Source: Pseudomonas oryzae (GTDB lineage Bacteria; Pseudomonadota; Gammaproteobacteria; Pseudomonadales; Pseudomonadaceae). From it: a stretch of 64,000 bases of DNA. The stretch spans positions 4,452,001 to 4,516,000 of the forward strand of contig NZ_LT629751.1 in NCBI RefSeq assembly GCF_900104805.1, read 5' to 3'. Under the pieces are notes generated by a model. It did not search any database. It worked only from the letters and a program-made list of their open reading frames with translations, and was not told the DNA's origin. Made by a program: the position numbers and the translations under genes. This document shows, piece by piece, positions 46,357-54,572 of the stretch; the first letter of the stretch is position 1; each line of letters opens with the position of its first letter.

Positions 46357-47244
46357 TCACGACGCCGACTGCGCGCGCAGCTTGCAGCTCAGCCAGCCGA
46401 ACAGGCCCTTGCTGGCGGCCTGGCGCTGGGTGCCGAAGCTCTCGGTGATGCGGTCGAGGATGATCGCCAGCAGCACCACGGCCATGCCGCTCTCGAAGCC
46501 CAGGCCGATGTCCAGGCGCTGGATGCTGGCCAGCACGTCGTTGCCCAGGCCGCCGGCGCCGACCATCGAGGCGATGATCACCATCGACAGGGCCATCATG
46601 ATGGTCTGGTTGACCCCGGCCATGATCGACGGCAGCGCGCTGGGCAGCTGCACCTTGAACAGCAGCTGGCGGCTGGTGCAGCCGAACGACTGGCCGGCCT
46701 CGACCAGCTCCTTGTTGACCTGGCGGATGCCCAGGCTGGTCAGGCGCACCGCCGGCGGCATGGCGAAGATCACCGTGGCGATGATCCCCGGCACGCGGCC
46801 GAGGCCGAACAGCATGGCCGCCGGGATCAGGTAGACGAACGCCGGCATGGTCTGCATGAAGTCGAGTACCGGCCGGGTGATCAGCGCCACCCGCTCGCTG
46901 CGCGCCGCCCAGATGCCCAGCGGCACGCCGAGCAGCAGGCTGATCAGCGTCGCCGAGAAGGTCAGGCCGAGGGTCACCACGGTCTGCTCCCAGAAGCCGG
47001 TGAGCACGATCAGCACGAAGGACGCCGCGGTGAACAGGGCGAACTTGACGCCGATGCGCCACAGGCCGAGGGCGACGAACAGCGAGATCAGCAGCCAGGC
47101 CGGCGGCAGCATGAGCAGCTGCTCGATGCCTTCGGAGAAGCCGCTGACCACCTGGCCGACGCTGTCGAAGGCGCCGCTGTAGTTGTCCAGCAGGTGCTGG
47201 ACCAGATCGTTGACCCAGCTGCCCAGATCCAGTTTCTCGCTCAT
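46357..47244 (-). CDS. cbcW: choline/betaine ABC transporter permease
   Basis: A 295-residue inner-membrane permease of the ProW/OpuAB class, with about 6-7 transmembrane helices and an N-terminal segment MSEKLDLGSWVNDLV. The binding-protein-dependent transport (EAA) loop reads KELVEAGQSFGCTSRQLLFKVQLPSALPSI, where it meets the ATPase. The ATG lies two bases after the cbcV stop (TGA-TC-ATG), so translation is coupled. Confidence 0.92.
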   Translation of the reverse strand: MSEKLDLGSWVNDLVQHLLDNYSGAFDSVGQVVSGFSEGIEQLLMLPPAWLLISLFVALGLWRIGVKFALFTAASFVLIVLTGFWEQTVVTLGLTFSATLISLLLGVPLGIWAARSERVALITRPVLDFMQTMPAFVYLIPAAMLFGLGRVPGIIATVIFAMPPAVRLTSLGIRQVNKELVEAGQSFGCTSRQLLFKVQLPSALPSIMAGVNQTIMMALSMVIIASMVGAGGLGNDVLASIQRLDIGLGFESGMAVVLLAIILDRITESFGTQRQAASKGLFGWLSCKLRAQSAS

Positions 47245-47246
47245 GA

Positions 47247-48443
47247 TCAAACCCCCTGCAGACGGCTGAGCAGCCGGCCCTTGCTGATGGCTCCGGCGTA
47301 GCGGCCGCGGCCGTCGATCACCGGGATGGGACCCTCGTTGATCACCAGACGCTCGATGACCTGATCCAGCGGCAGGTCCTCGGGCACCGGGTCGATGTGC
47401 TTGAGCAGCTCCGGCTCCAGGCGCGCGTGGCGGCCTTCCTCCATGATCAGGGCGACGCGCTCCAGGCTGATCGAGCCGCGGAAGTTCTTCTGCTCGTCGA
47501 TGATGAAGGCGTAGTGCTTGTCCATCGCCTGCAGCTCGCGGCACACCTTCTGCACGTCGGGCGCCTTGCCGTTGTGCACGTAGAGCGGAACGCTGTCGGC
47601 CTTGAGGTGGCCGGCGGTGAGGTAGCGGCTGGTGTCGACGGTGTCGAAGAAGTTGCGCACGTAGTTGTCGGCGGGGTTCTCGATCAGCTCGCGCGGGGTG
47701 CCGACCTGCACCAGGCGGCCACCCTCCATGATGCCGATGCGGGTGCCGATGCGGATGGCTTCCTCGATGTCGTGGGAAACGAAGATGATGGTGCGGCGGT
47801 GCTTCTTCTGCAGGTCGAGCAGCACGTCCTGCATCTCGCGGCGCTTGAGCGGGTCGAGGGCGGAGAACGCCTCGTCCATGATGATCATCGACGGGTTGAC
47901 CGCCAGGGCGCGGGCCAGGCCGACGCGCTGCTGCATGCCGCCGGACAGCTCGTGGGGGTACTTGTGGGCGAAGCTGGCCAGGCCGACCTGTTCGAGCACC
48001 TCCATGGCGCGGCGGTGGCGCTCGCCGCGGCCCATGCCGGCGATCTCCAGGCCGAAGGAGGCGTTGTCCAGCACGCTGCGCGAGGGCATCAGGGCGAAGG
48101 ACTGGAACACCATGCTCATGTCGCGGCGCCTGAGGTCGATCAGCTGCGACTGCGGCAGGCGGGCGACGTTCTGGCCGTCGATGTAGACGTCGCCGGCGGT
48201 GGGTTCGATCAGCCGGTTGATCAGGCGGATCAGGGTGGACTTGCCGGAGCCGGAGAGGCCCATGAGGACGAAGATTTCGCCTTCGTTGACGCTGAATGAC
48301 ACATCGCTGACACCGATCACCGAGCCGGTCTCGGCGAGGATCTGCTCCTTGCTCTTGCCCTGCTTGAGCAGGTCGATCGCTTGCTGTGGGTGCTCGCCGA
48401 AGACCTTGAACAGGTTCTGCACCACGATTTTTCCAGACTGCAT
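47247..48443 (-). CDS. cbcV: choline/betaine ABC transporter ATP-binding protein
   Basis: A 398-residue ProV/OpuAA-class ATPase. Walker A is GLSGSGKSTLIRL (about residue 60), the signature is LSGGMQQRVGLARAL, Walker B is SMIIMDEAFSALD, and HDIEEAIR carries the switch His. The C-terminal third (about 280-398) is a tandem CBS domain pair, which in OpuA senses ionic strength. The N-terminal DLLKQGKSKEQILAETGSVIGV segment is class-typical. First gene of cbcVWX, with a sigma-54-like element 243 bases upstream. Confidence 0.93.
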   Translation of the reverse strand: MQSGKIVVQNLFKVFGEHPQQAIDLLKQGKSKEQILAETGSVIGVSDVSFSVNEGEIFVLMGLSGSGKSTLIRLINRLIEPTAGDVYIDGQNVARLPQSQLIDLRRRDMSMVFQSFALMPSRSVLDNASFGLEIAGMGRGERHRRAMEVLEQVGLASFAHKYPHELSGGMQQRVGLARALAVNPSMIIMDEAFSALDPLKRREMQDVLLDLQKKHRRTIIFVSHDIEEAIRIGTRIGIMEGGRLVQVGTPRELIENPADNYVRNFFDTVDTSRYLTAGHLKADSVPLYVHNGKAPDVQKVCRELQAMDKHYAFIIDEQKNFRGSISLERVALIMEEGRHARLEPELLKHIDPVPEDLPLDQVIERLVINEGPIPVIDGRGRYAGAISKGRLLSRLQGV

Positions 48444-48685
48444 GGGACGTTTCCCCTTCAGAAGGCTATTGGACCGGTGCCCTGCCAGGCATTGCGCCCC
48501 GGGGCAATGCGGGGGCGGACAGCCGTTATTGCCTGTTTGGGTGTTGGCACGGTTTCGAGGAGCGGTCGGCGGCTGGCCTTCTGGCGGGGCCGGCCATTCG
48601 GGCAGCCGGCACCGTGGCCGGCGACGCCTCGGGGGCGCCAGCGGACACGGCAAGCTGCTGGTGAATGATCCAGGTCCTGCCGCAA

Positions 48686-48701
48686 GGCAAATCGCGTTCC
48701 A
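48686..48701 (-). promoter_or_regulatory. sigma-54-like promoter for cbcVWX
   Basis: The minus strand reads TGGAACGCGATTTGCC. Against the RpoN consensus TGGCACR-N4-TTGCW it has the invariant GG and GC at 10-bp spacing, an ACG after position 4 and a perfect TTGC, with two mismatches. It faces cbcV, 243 bases upstream. Confidence 0.5.
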
Positions 48702-48911
48702 GTTCCTCTGGCAGTGTTTCGAAGTCCAGTTCCGTCGGGTGTTCCCCGCGGAGTGCACGTACATCCGAAATTTCTTGTTGGGCTGGCGCCCGCAAGGAGG
48801 GAAGCCAGCCGTATTTATTCCTCGGTCCGGAGGGGTGGGCTCCGGTCTGCCGGCCCTGTTCGGTGGCGGCAGCGACGTAATCGGCTGACTCAACGATATA
48901 GCCTTCAGGTT

Positions 48912-48933
48912 GTCGCAATTATCGAATTGCGAC
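48912..48933. promoter_or_regulatory. 9-bp perfect palindrome, candidate operator
   Basis: GTCGCAATT and AATTGCGAC flank ATCG. The AT-containing symmetric site stands out in GC-rich DNA, about 470 bases upstream of cbcV. The binding protein is unknown; it does not resemble the BetI boxes. Confidence 0.4.
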
Positions 48934-49098
48934 CCTGGCGTATTGCACGACGACATTCGTCCTTTCAGGGAAAACCCTAACAGTAAACCCCGACTTTCGG
49001 CCAGCCGGGCCAGCCCGCGCCGGCCGCGGCCTGCAGGCCGTCCGGCGGCGGGCAGGGGGCGGCGCCGGCACGGCCGCTCGCCGCCTGCGCTCCGGCGC

Positions 49099-50013
49099 TT
49101 ACAGGTGCGGGCTGCCGTCGCGTCGGGTGACGCCTTCCAGCCACTGCGCGCGCGCCTGCGGGTTGGCCTGCAGCCAGGTCTTGGCCTCGCGGCGCGGGTT
49201 GGTGTTGCCGGCCAGCACCGCCGCCATCAGCTGGTTCACCATGCCCATGCTGAACCTGAGATTCTTCAGCAGGCGTGCCGCGTTGGGGCACTGCGCGCTG
49301 TAGCCGGCGCGGGTGTTGGTGTACACGGTGGCGCCGCCGTAGTCGGGGCCGAAGTACTGGTCGCCGCCGGCCAGGTACTCCATGGCGATCTCGTCGTTCA
49401 TCGGGTGCGGCGCCCAGCCGAGGAAGACCCGCCACTGCTTGAGCGCCTGGGCGTGGCGCACGCTGGCCATCATGCGCGACTCGCCAGCCTCCAGCAGGCG
49501 GAACTCGGCGAGGCCGAAGGCGTTCTCGGCGATCATCTTCTTGACCAGCTCGTTGCCGTTGTTGCCCGGCTCCAGGCCGACGATCTCGCCCTTGAAGCGC
49601 TCCTTGTGCCGCGCCAGATCGGCGAAGCTCTTCACCCCGCCCTCCCAGGCCTCGCGGGTCACCGCCAGGGTGTACTTGGCGCCTTCCAGGTTGGCCGCCA
49701 GCATCTCGATGCTGCCCTTGTCCAGGTAGGGCTGGATGTCGGCGGTCGAGCTCGGCATCCAGTTGCCGAGGAAGGCGTCGACCTGCCCGTCGTTCAGCGC
49801 CCGGTAGGTTTCCGGCGCCGACAGGCGGCGGATCTCGGTGCGGTAGCCCAGCTCGTCGAACAGCAGGCGGGCGACGGTGTTGGTGACGATCAGATCGGTC
49901 CAGCCGACTTCGGAGAAGCGCACGACGTCGCAGGCGGCCGGGTCGGCGGCCTGGGCCAGCGGGGCGCTGGCGAGAGTGGCGAGCAGCAGGCAACGCGGGA
50001 ACAGCTTGTTCAT
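49099..50013 (-). CDS. second choline/quaternary-amine ABC substrate-binding protein
   Basis: A 304-residue periplasmic protein, signal peptide ending AQA (residue 22). It is clearly a paralogue of cbcX: CDVVRFSEVGWTDLIVTNTVA, DAFLGNWMPSSTADIQPYL, NLEGAKYTLAVTREAWEGG, GWAPHPMNDEIAMEYLAGGDQYFGPDYGG and a matching second Cys in SAQCPN. In P. aeruginosa and P. syringae, separate binding proteins (CbcX, CaiX, BetX) share one CbcWV transporter for choline, carnitine and betaine; whether this one prefers carnitine or choline cannot be read from sequence. Divergent from sdaB. Confidence 0.88.
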   Translation of the reverse strand: MNKLFPRCLLLATLASAPLAQAADPAACDVVRFSEVGWTDLIVTNTVARLLFDELGYRTEIRRLSAPETYRALNDGQVDAFLGNWMPSSTADIQPYLDKGSIEMLAANLEGAKYTLAVTREAWEGGVKSFADLARHKERFKGEIVGLEPGNNGNELVKKMIAENAFGLAEFRLLEAGESRMMASVRHAQALKQWRVFLGWAPHPMNDEIAMEYLAGGDQYFGPDYGGATVYTNTRAGYSAQCPNAARLLKNLRFSMGMVNQLMAAVLAGNTNPRREAKTWLQANPQARAQWLEGVTRRDGSPHL

Positions 50014-50280
50014 GGGCGCATCCTTTTCCTGTGGGTGGGGCCTGGCCGTGCGGCGACGAGCGGCAGGCGGCGATGCAAATGGCAGGCGCGGAGCGTCGCG
50101 TCCAGAGGGGTGTCGCGGATAGGACAGTGGAGGCCGCATCCGGCAGCGGCCATTCGCCGTGGCGTGGTTGACTGTCGTCACTGGCGTCTTTGGATAAGCG
50201 CGGGTCGGTATCGGGCGATCGCTGCGGGTGGAAATCCCGAAGATGAGCGCATCGCCAGCAGCCAGTTCGGGAGTAATGTC

Positions 50281-51657
50281 GTGGCCATCAGCGTGTTCGA
50301 CCTGTTCAAGATCGGTATCGGCCCGTCCAGCTCGCATACCGTCGGCCCCATGCGCGCCGCCGCCCTGTTCGTCGGCGCCCTGCGCGAGCGTCGCCTGCTC
50401 GAGCGCGTCACCCGCCTCGAGGTGCGCCTGTACGGCTCGCTGTCCGCCACCGGCGTCGGCCACGGCAGCGACCGCGCGGTGATCATGGGCCTGATGGGCG
50501 AGTGGCCCGACAGCATCGACCCGGCCTGCATCGCCCCGCGCATCGATGAGCTGCTCGCCAGCGGCCGCCTGCTGCTCGACGGCCGCCTCGCGGTGCCCTT
50601 CGACTGGGCGCGCGACATGCGCCTGCTCGACGAGAACCTGCCCTACCACCCCAACGCCATGACCCTGATCGCCTGGGGCGAAGCCGGCGAGCTGCGTCAG
50701 GACACCTACTACTCGGTCGGCGGCGGCTTCGTGGTCGACGCCGAGCAGGCCGCCGCCGGCCAGCTCGACCAGGACCACACCCGCCTGCCCTACGAATTCG
50801 ACAGCGCCGCCGAGCTGCTGAGCCTGTGCCGGCAGCACGGCCTGCGCGTCTCCCAGCTGATGATGGAGAACGAGAAGGCCTGGCGCAGCGAGGCGGAGAT
50901 CCGCGCCGGGCTGATGCGCCTGTGGCAGGCCATGCGCGAGTGCGTGGACAACGGCCTCAAGCACGAAGGCACGCTACCCGGCGGGCTCAACGTGCAGCGC
51001 CGCGCGGCCAAGCTGCATCGCAGCCTGCAGCAGCTGAGCAAGCCCAACGTGATCGGCTCGACCCTGAGCGGCATGGAATGGGTCAACCTGTTCGCCCTGG
51101 CGGTCAACGAGGAGAACGCCGCCGGCGGGCGCATGGTCACCGCGCCGACCAACGGCGCGGCGGGGATCATCCCGGCGGTGCTGCACTACTACGTGCGCTT
51201 CAGCCCGGCGGTGAGCGAGGCCGACGTGGTCGACTACCTGCTCGCCGCGGCGGCGGTGGGCATCCTGTGCAAGAAGAACGCCTCGATCTCCGGCGCCGAG
51301 GTCGGCTGCCAGGGCGAGGTCGGCTCGGCCTGCGCGATGGCCGCAGCGGGGCTGGCCGAGGTGCTCGGCGCCACCCCGGCGCAGCTGGAGAACGCCGCCG
51401 AGATCGGCCTGGAGCACAACCTCGGGCTGACCTGCGACCCGGTCGGCGGGCTGGTGCAGGTGCCGTGCATCGAGCGCAACGCGATCGCCGCGGTGAAGGC
51501 GATCAACGCGGCGCAGATGGCGCTGCGCGGCGACGGCGAGCACTTCATCTCGCTGGACCGGGTGATCCGCACCATGCGCGACACCGGCGCCGACATGCAC
51601 GACAAGTACAAGGAGACCTCGCGCGGCGGCCTCGCGGTCAGCGCCATCGAGTGCTGA
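50281..51657 (+). CDS. sdaB: L-serine ammonia-lyase (iron-sulfur type)
   Basis: Converts L-serine to pyruvate and ammonia; in betaine catabolism it handles serine made from glycine released by demethylation. 458 residues starting at GTG 50281, with GGGAG upstream; the frame is open far upstream but nothing there is conserved. The N-terminal domain reads [24 protein letters not shown]. Cluster cysteines C343 ([10 protein letters not shown]), C385 (LTCDPVGG) and C396 (VPCIERN) are in place. The last residue is C458, matching the tail-in-mouth fourth ligand described for Legionella serine dehydratase. Confidence 0.95.
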   Translation: MAISVFDLFKIGIGPSSSHTVGPMRAAALFVGALRERRLLERVTRLEVRLYGSLSATGVGHGSDRAVIMGLMGEWPDSIDPACIAPRIDELLASGRLLLDGRLAVPFDWARDMRLLDENLPYHPNAMTLIAWGEAGELRQDTYYSVGGGFVVDAEQAAAGQLDQDHTRLPYEFDSAAELLSLCRQHGLRVSQLMMENEKAWRSEAEIRAGLMRLWQAMRECVDNGLKHEGTLPGGLNVQRRAAKLHRSLQQLSKPNVIGSTLSGMEWVNLFALAVNEENAAGGRMVTAPTNGAAGIIPAVLHYYVRFSPAVSEADVVDYLLAAAAVGILCKKNASISGAEVGCQGEVGSACAMAAAGLAEVLGATPAQLENAAEIGLEHNLGLTCDPVGGLVQVPCIERNAIAAVKAINAAQMALRGDGEHFISLDRVIRTMRDTGADMHDKYKETSRGGLAVSAIEC

Positions 51658-51895
51658 CCCGGCCTGGGGCGCAGAGGGTTACCCGGCGCCCTGTTCCGGT
51701 GCGCGGACCGACGGTCGGGATCGGCGATTGCCGCCCGCCCGGCCGGGGCGTAACGTGATTTCAGGCCTGTTACTGTTGGCGTCAGCGAGGGTGACGGCGA
51801 CTGCTACGGAAATGCCCAGGCCGGGCTGCGGCGTGGGTTGCGGCACGGCGGTGAGGCCAGCGCCAGGCCATTGGATATGGCGCGGGTCGTTTTTA

Positions 51896-51913
51896 ATTGA
51901 ACGATCAATCAAT
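51896..51913 (+). promoter_or_regulatory. BetI-like operator upstream of gbdR
   Basis: ATTGAACGATCAATCAAT differs from the core of the betB operator (43501-43518) at one of 18 positions. It ends three bases before the -24 GG of the sigma-54-like promoter of gbdR, so a bound repressor would block promoter access. Confidence 0.65.
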
Positions 51914-51916
51914 ATA

Positions 51917-51931
51917 GGCACGGACCTTGCT
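51917..51931 (+). promoter_or_regulatory. sigma-54-type promoter of gbdR
   Basis: GGCACGGACCTTGCT matches the RpoN consensus GGCACR-N4-TTGCW at every defined position, with GG and GC separated by 10 bases. It lies about 95 bases before the gbdR ATG on the coding strand. Confidence 0.75.
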
Positions 51932-52024
51932 TCATGTCTGCGGCCATCCGGGACGTAACCCGGAGACGAATAACAAAGGCCCGTTCGAGGGCTCCAACGT
52001 GGCTTAGCGTGTGAGGGTTCCATC

Positions 52025-53125
52025 ATGTCGTCGCAATTCGCCCCCGGGGCCAGGCCCCAGAATTCCGCCCCGCAATCCATCGGCTTCCTGCTGCTGGACA
52101 ATTTCACCCTGATCTCCCTGGCCTCGGCCGTGGAGCCCCTGCGCATGGCCAACCACCTGTCCGGCAAGGAGCTGTACCGCTGGCACACCCTGACCCGCGA
52201 CGGCCGTCCGGTCAGCGCCAGCGACGGCCTGCAGATCACCCCGGATGCGGCGCTGGACAGCGCGCCGCAGCTGCACGCGGTGATCGTCTGCGGCGGGGTC
52301 GACATCCAGCGCAGCGTCAGCCGCGAGCACGTGGTCTGGTTGCAGGCGCAGGCGCGCATGGGCCGCCACATGGGCGCGGTATGCACCGGCAGCTGGGCGC
52401 TGGCCAAGGCCGGCCTGCTCGATGGCTACGACTGCAGCGTGCACTGGGAGTGTCTGGCCTCGATGCAGGAAGCCTTCCCGCGTGCCGGCGTCAGCACCCG
52501 CCTGTTCTCCATCGACCGCAACCGCAACACCAGCTCCGGCGGCACCGCGCCACTGGACATGATGCTGCACCTGATCGCCCGCGAGCACGGCCGCGAACTG
52601 GCCGCGGCGATCTCCGAGATGTTCATCTACGAGCGCATCCGCAACGAGCAGGACCACCAGCGCGTGCCGCTCAAGCACATGCTCGGCACCAACCAGCCCA
52701 AGCTGCAGGAGATCGTCGCCCTGATGGAGGCCAACCTCGAGGAGCCGATCGACCTCGACGAGCTGTCCACCTACGTCGACGTGTCGCGCCGCCAGCTCGA
52801 GCGGCTGTTCCAGAAGTACCTGCACTGCTCGCCGTCGCGCTACTACCTGAAGCTGCGCCTGATCCGCGCCCGCCAGCTGCTCAAGCAGACCAGCATGCCG
52901 ATCATCGAGGTCGCCTCGGTGTGCGGCTTCGTCTCCACCCCGCACTTCTCCAAGTGCTACCGCGAATACTTCGGCATCCCGCCGAGCAACGAGCGCGCCG
53001 GCCAGCAGGGTGCCAGCGTGGTCGCCCTGCTGCCGATCCCCGGCGAGGTGCCGGCCAGCTCCATGTCGGTCACCGCACTGAACCGTGCCCAGGGCGAGTC
53101 GACCTTCGCCAGCGTACGGGTGTGA
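52025..53125 (+). CDS. gbdR: AraC-family activator GbdR
   Basis: Activator of glycine betaine and dimethylglycine catabolic genes in Pseudomonas. The 366-residue protein has an N-terminal DJ-1/glutamine-amidotransferase-like sensor domain (about residues 18-190: IGFLLLDNFTLISLASAVEPLRMAN, AVCTGSWALAKAGLL) and a C-terminal AraC DNA-binding domain with two helix-turn-helix motifs (about 235-320: LDELSTYVDVSRRQLERLFQKY; IIEVASVCGFVSTPHFSKCYREYFG). Location beside sdaB and cbc genes matches P. aeruginosa. Upstream it carries BetI-like and sigma-54-like sites. Confidence 0.94.
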   Translation: MSSQFAPGARPQNSAPQSIGFLLLDNFTLISLASAVEPLRMANHLSGKELYRWHTLTRDGRPVSASDGLQITPDAALDSAPQLHAVIVCGGVDIQRSVSREHVVWLQAQARMGRHMGAVCTGSWALAKAGLLDGYDCSVHWECLASMQEAFPRAGVSTRLFSIDRNRNTSSGGTAPLDMMLHLIAREHGRELAAAISEMFIYERIRNEQDHQRVPLKHMLGTNQPKLQEIVALMEANLEEPIDLDELSTYVDVSRRQLERLFQKYLHCSPSRYYLKLRLIRARQLLKQTSMPIIEVASVCGFVSTPHFSKCYREYFGIPPSNERAGQQGASVVALLPIPGEVPASSMSVTALNRAQGESTFASVRV

Positions 53126-53203
53126 ACGCCCCGCCGCGTGGCGCGGCAGCAGCCGCTGGGCCATGCTGAAGGCCTGACAGCGGCCACGCAGCGGGAGAGG
53201 GCC

Positions 53204-53716
53204 GTGAGGACACTGATTCTGGTGCGTCACGCCAAGTCGAGCTGGGACGAGACCAGCCTGCCCGACCGCGACCGGCCACTGGCCGCGCGCGGCGAACGCG
53301 ACCTGGCGAAGATGGGCAAGCGCCTGGCCGAGCGCGCACCGCGCCTCGAGCTGATCCTCTGCACCCCGGCGCTGCGCGCGCGCCGCACCGCCGAGGGCCT
53401 GGCCCGCGCGCTCGGCTACCCGTGCCAGGACATCCGCATCGACGAGCGACTGTACGCCTGCCGTCCGGAGGATCTGCTCGCCGTGCTGGCCGAACACGGC
53501 GCGGGCCGCAAGCGGGTGATGCTGGTCGGCCACAATCCGGAACTGCTCGAACTGGCGCAGCGCTTTGCCGGGCAGATCGAGCGCCTGCCGACCTGCGCGG
53601 TCGCCGAGCTGCGCTTCGACTGCCAGTCCTGGGCGGACATCGGTTCGCGGAGGGCGGAGAAGGTCCGCCTCGATTACCCGAAGAAAGGAGCGAAGGGCGC
53701 CGCCGCGCCTCAGTGA
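53204..53716 (+). CDS. SixA-type phosphohistidine phosphatase
   Basis: A 170-residue histidine phosphatase (phosphoglycerate mutase-like) starting at GTG 53204 with GGGAGAGG upstream. Catalytic RH is in TLILVRHAKSSW (R8, H9), the second arginine motif in CTPALRARRTAE, and the second His in MLVGHNPELLEL. SixA of E. coli dephosphorylates histidine phosphotransfer proteins; the target here is unknown. The gene ends in a seven-base convergent overlap with the metallopeptidase-like gene. Confidence 0.85.
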   Translation: MRTLILVRHAKSSWDETSLPDRDRPLAARGERDLAKMGKRLAERAPRLELILCTPALRARRTAEGLARALGYPCQDIRIDERLYACRPEDLLAVLAEHGAGRKRVMLVGHNPELLELAQRFAGQIERLPTCAVAELRFDCQSWADIGSRRAEKVRLDYPKKGAKGAAAPQ

Positions 53717-54330
53717 GCGTGAGCGGGCTGGCTCGCCGGCAGCTTGAGCGCGCGCGCCACCTCGCGCTGGATGGCGTAGGCCGGCGCCTCGACCGCCTCG
53801 TAGTCGCGGCTGTAGCGCGCGGCGAAGCCGTCGACGCCCCACTGCAGGTACTGTTCGACGTGCTTGAGTTCGTGCGCCCACAGCGCGACGTCGTTCTCCG
53901 CCTGGGCGGCGGTGCGGAACACGATCAGGTCGATCAGGGTCACCGCATGCACGTCCGGGTTCTGCAGCACCGTGTTGGCGGCGTTCAGCTCGCGGCCATC
54001 GTCGATCTTGTAGCGCACCGACTCCAGCACCCGCATGTCGTACCAGGGCTCCAGCTGCACGCGGATGTGCAGCGGGATCGGCCGCAGCGCGCTGTCCGGC
54101 ACCGAGGCGCGCGTCTGGCTGATCCAGCTCGCCAGGCCGCCGGAGGCCATCCGCCCCACGTCCTCGTACAGGGTGCCCAGCTCGCCGCCGAGGGCCGGGG
54201 CGCAGAAGCAGGAGCCCAGGCAGACCTCCTGCTCGCCGGCGGGGCAGGTGGCGGCAGCGGCCGGGGCGGCGGCGACCAGCAGCAGGGCAAGGCGCAACAG
54301 CTGGCGGGCGGGCAGGGCAGGCAAGGGCAT
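53710..54330 (-). CDS. secreted HExxH protein, DUF4157-like
   Basis: A 206-residue protein with a signal peptide (about residues 1-26, RLALLLVAAAPAAAA) and a Cys cluster immediately after it (CPAGEQEVCLGSCFC, four cysteines). The C-terminal half carries HELKHVEQY, a zinc-protease-type HExxH in the DUF4157 style (AENDVALWAHELKHVEQYLQWGVDGFAARY). Substrate and function are unknown; it is more likely periplasmic than cytoplasmic. The ATG at 54330 has CCGGAG too close to be an ideal Shine-Dalgarno, so the start is tentative. Confidence 0.65.
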   Translation of the reverse strand: MPLPALPARQLLRLALLLVAAAPAAAATCPAGEQEVCLGSCFCAPALGGELGTLYEDVGRMASGGLASWISQTRASVPDSALRPIPLHIRVQLEPWYDMRVLESVRYKIDDGRELNAANTVLQNPDVHAVTLIDLIVFRTAAQAENDVALWAHELKHVEQYLQWGVDGFAARYSRDYEAVEAPAYAIQREVARALKLPASQPAHAH

Positions 54331-54572
54331 CTCCGGGGTGTCTGGCGGCGCAGCCGTGGGCGGTCCGTCGCCGCTGGGCCAACATGGAGTTCGACCGCCG
54401 GCGCGTGGATTGGTTGCCGGTGGCGAGCGGCTTGGGCATGCGCCGGAAGGCGGTCGCCGCAAGCGCTGAAAAACTGGCGTCGGCGCATCGTCATGCTGGC
54501 ATTCGAGCAGCATCGCCGCTATAGACTACAGGCTACGGATATTACCTTCCGCTCTTTCCGAGTCCCGTGGAT

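Larger units (their letters stand above)
48444..49098. other. 655-bp intergenic regulatory region upstream of cbcV
   Basis: No credible gene on either strand; open frames lack ribosome-binding sites and family resemblance. Contents that I can point to are a sigma-54-like -24/-12 element (48686-48701), a 7-bp-stem GC-rich inverted repeat around 48489-48510 (GCATTGC/GCAATGC), a 9-bp perfect palindrome (48912-48933) and the 3' flank of the leftward binding-protein gene that ends at 49099. It should hold the activator sites for the cbc operon. Confidence 0.6.
51658..52024. other. 367-bp control region upstream of gbdR
   Basis: No gene seen. It holds a BetI-like box (51896-51913) and a sigma-54-type -24/-12 element (51917-51931), both described separately, about 95-130 bases before the gbdR ATG. 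The upstream 230 bases are available for RpoN-activator binding, but I see no site I can name. Confidence 0.65.

Noticed and set aside
48541-48556. TGGCACGGTTTCGAGG as a sigma-54 promoter
   Set aside because: The -24 half is good but the required GC at -12 is AG, and it faces away from cbcV.
48910-50280. In-frame extension of sdaB by more than 450 codons
   Set aside because: It lies opposite the binding-protein gene, shows no conservation, and the 458-residue form with its own Shine-Dalgarno matches the family exactly.
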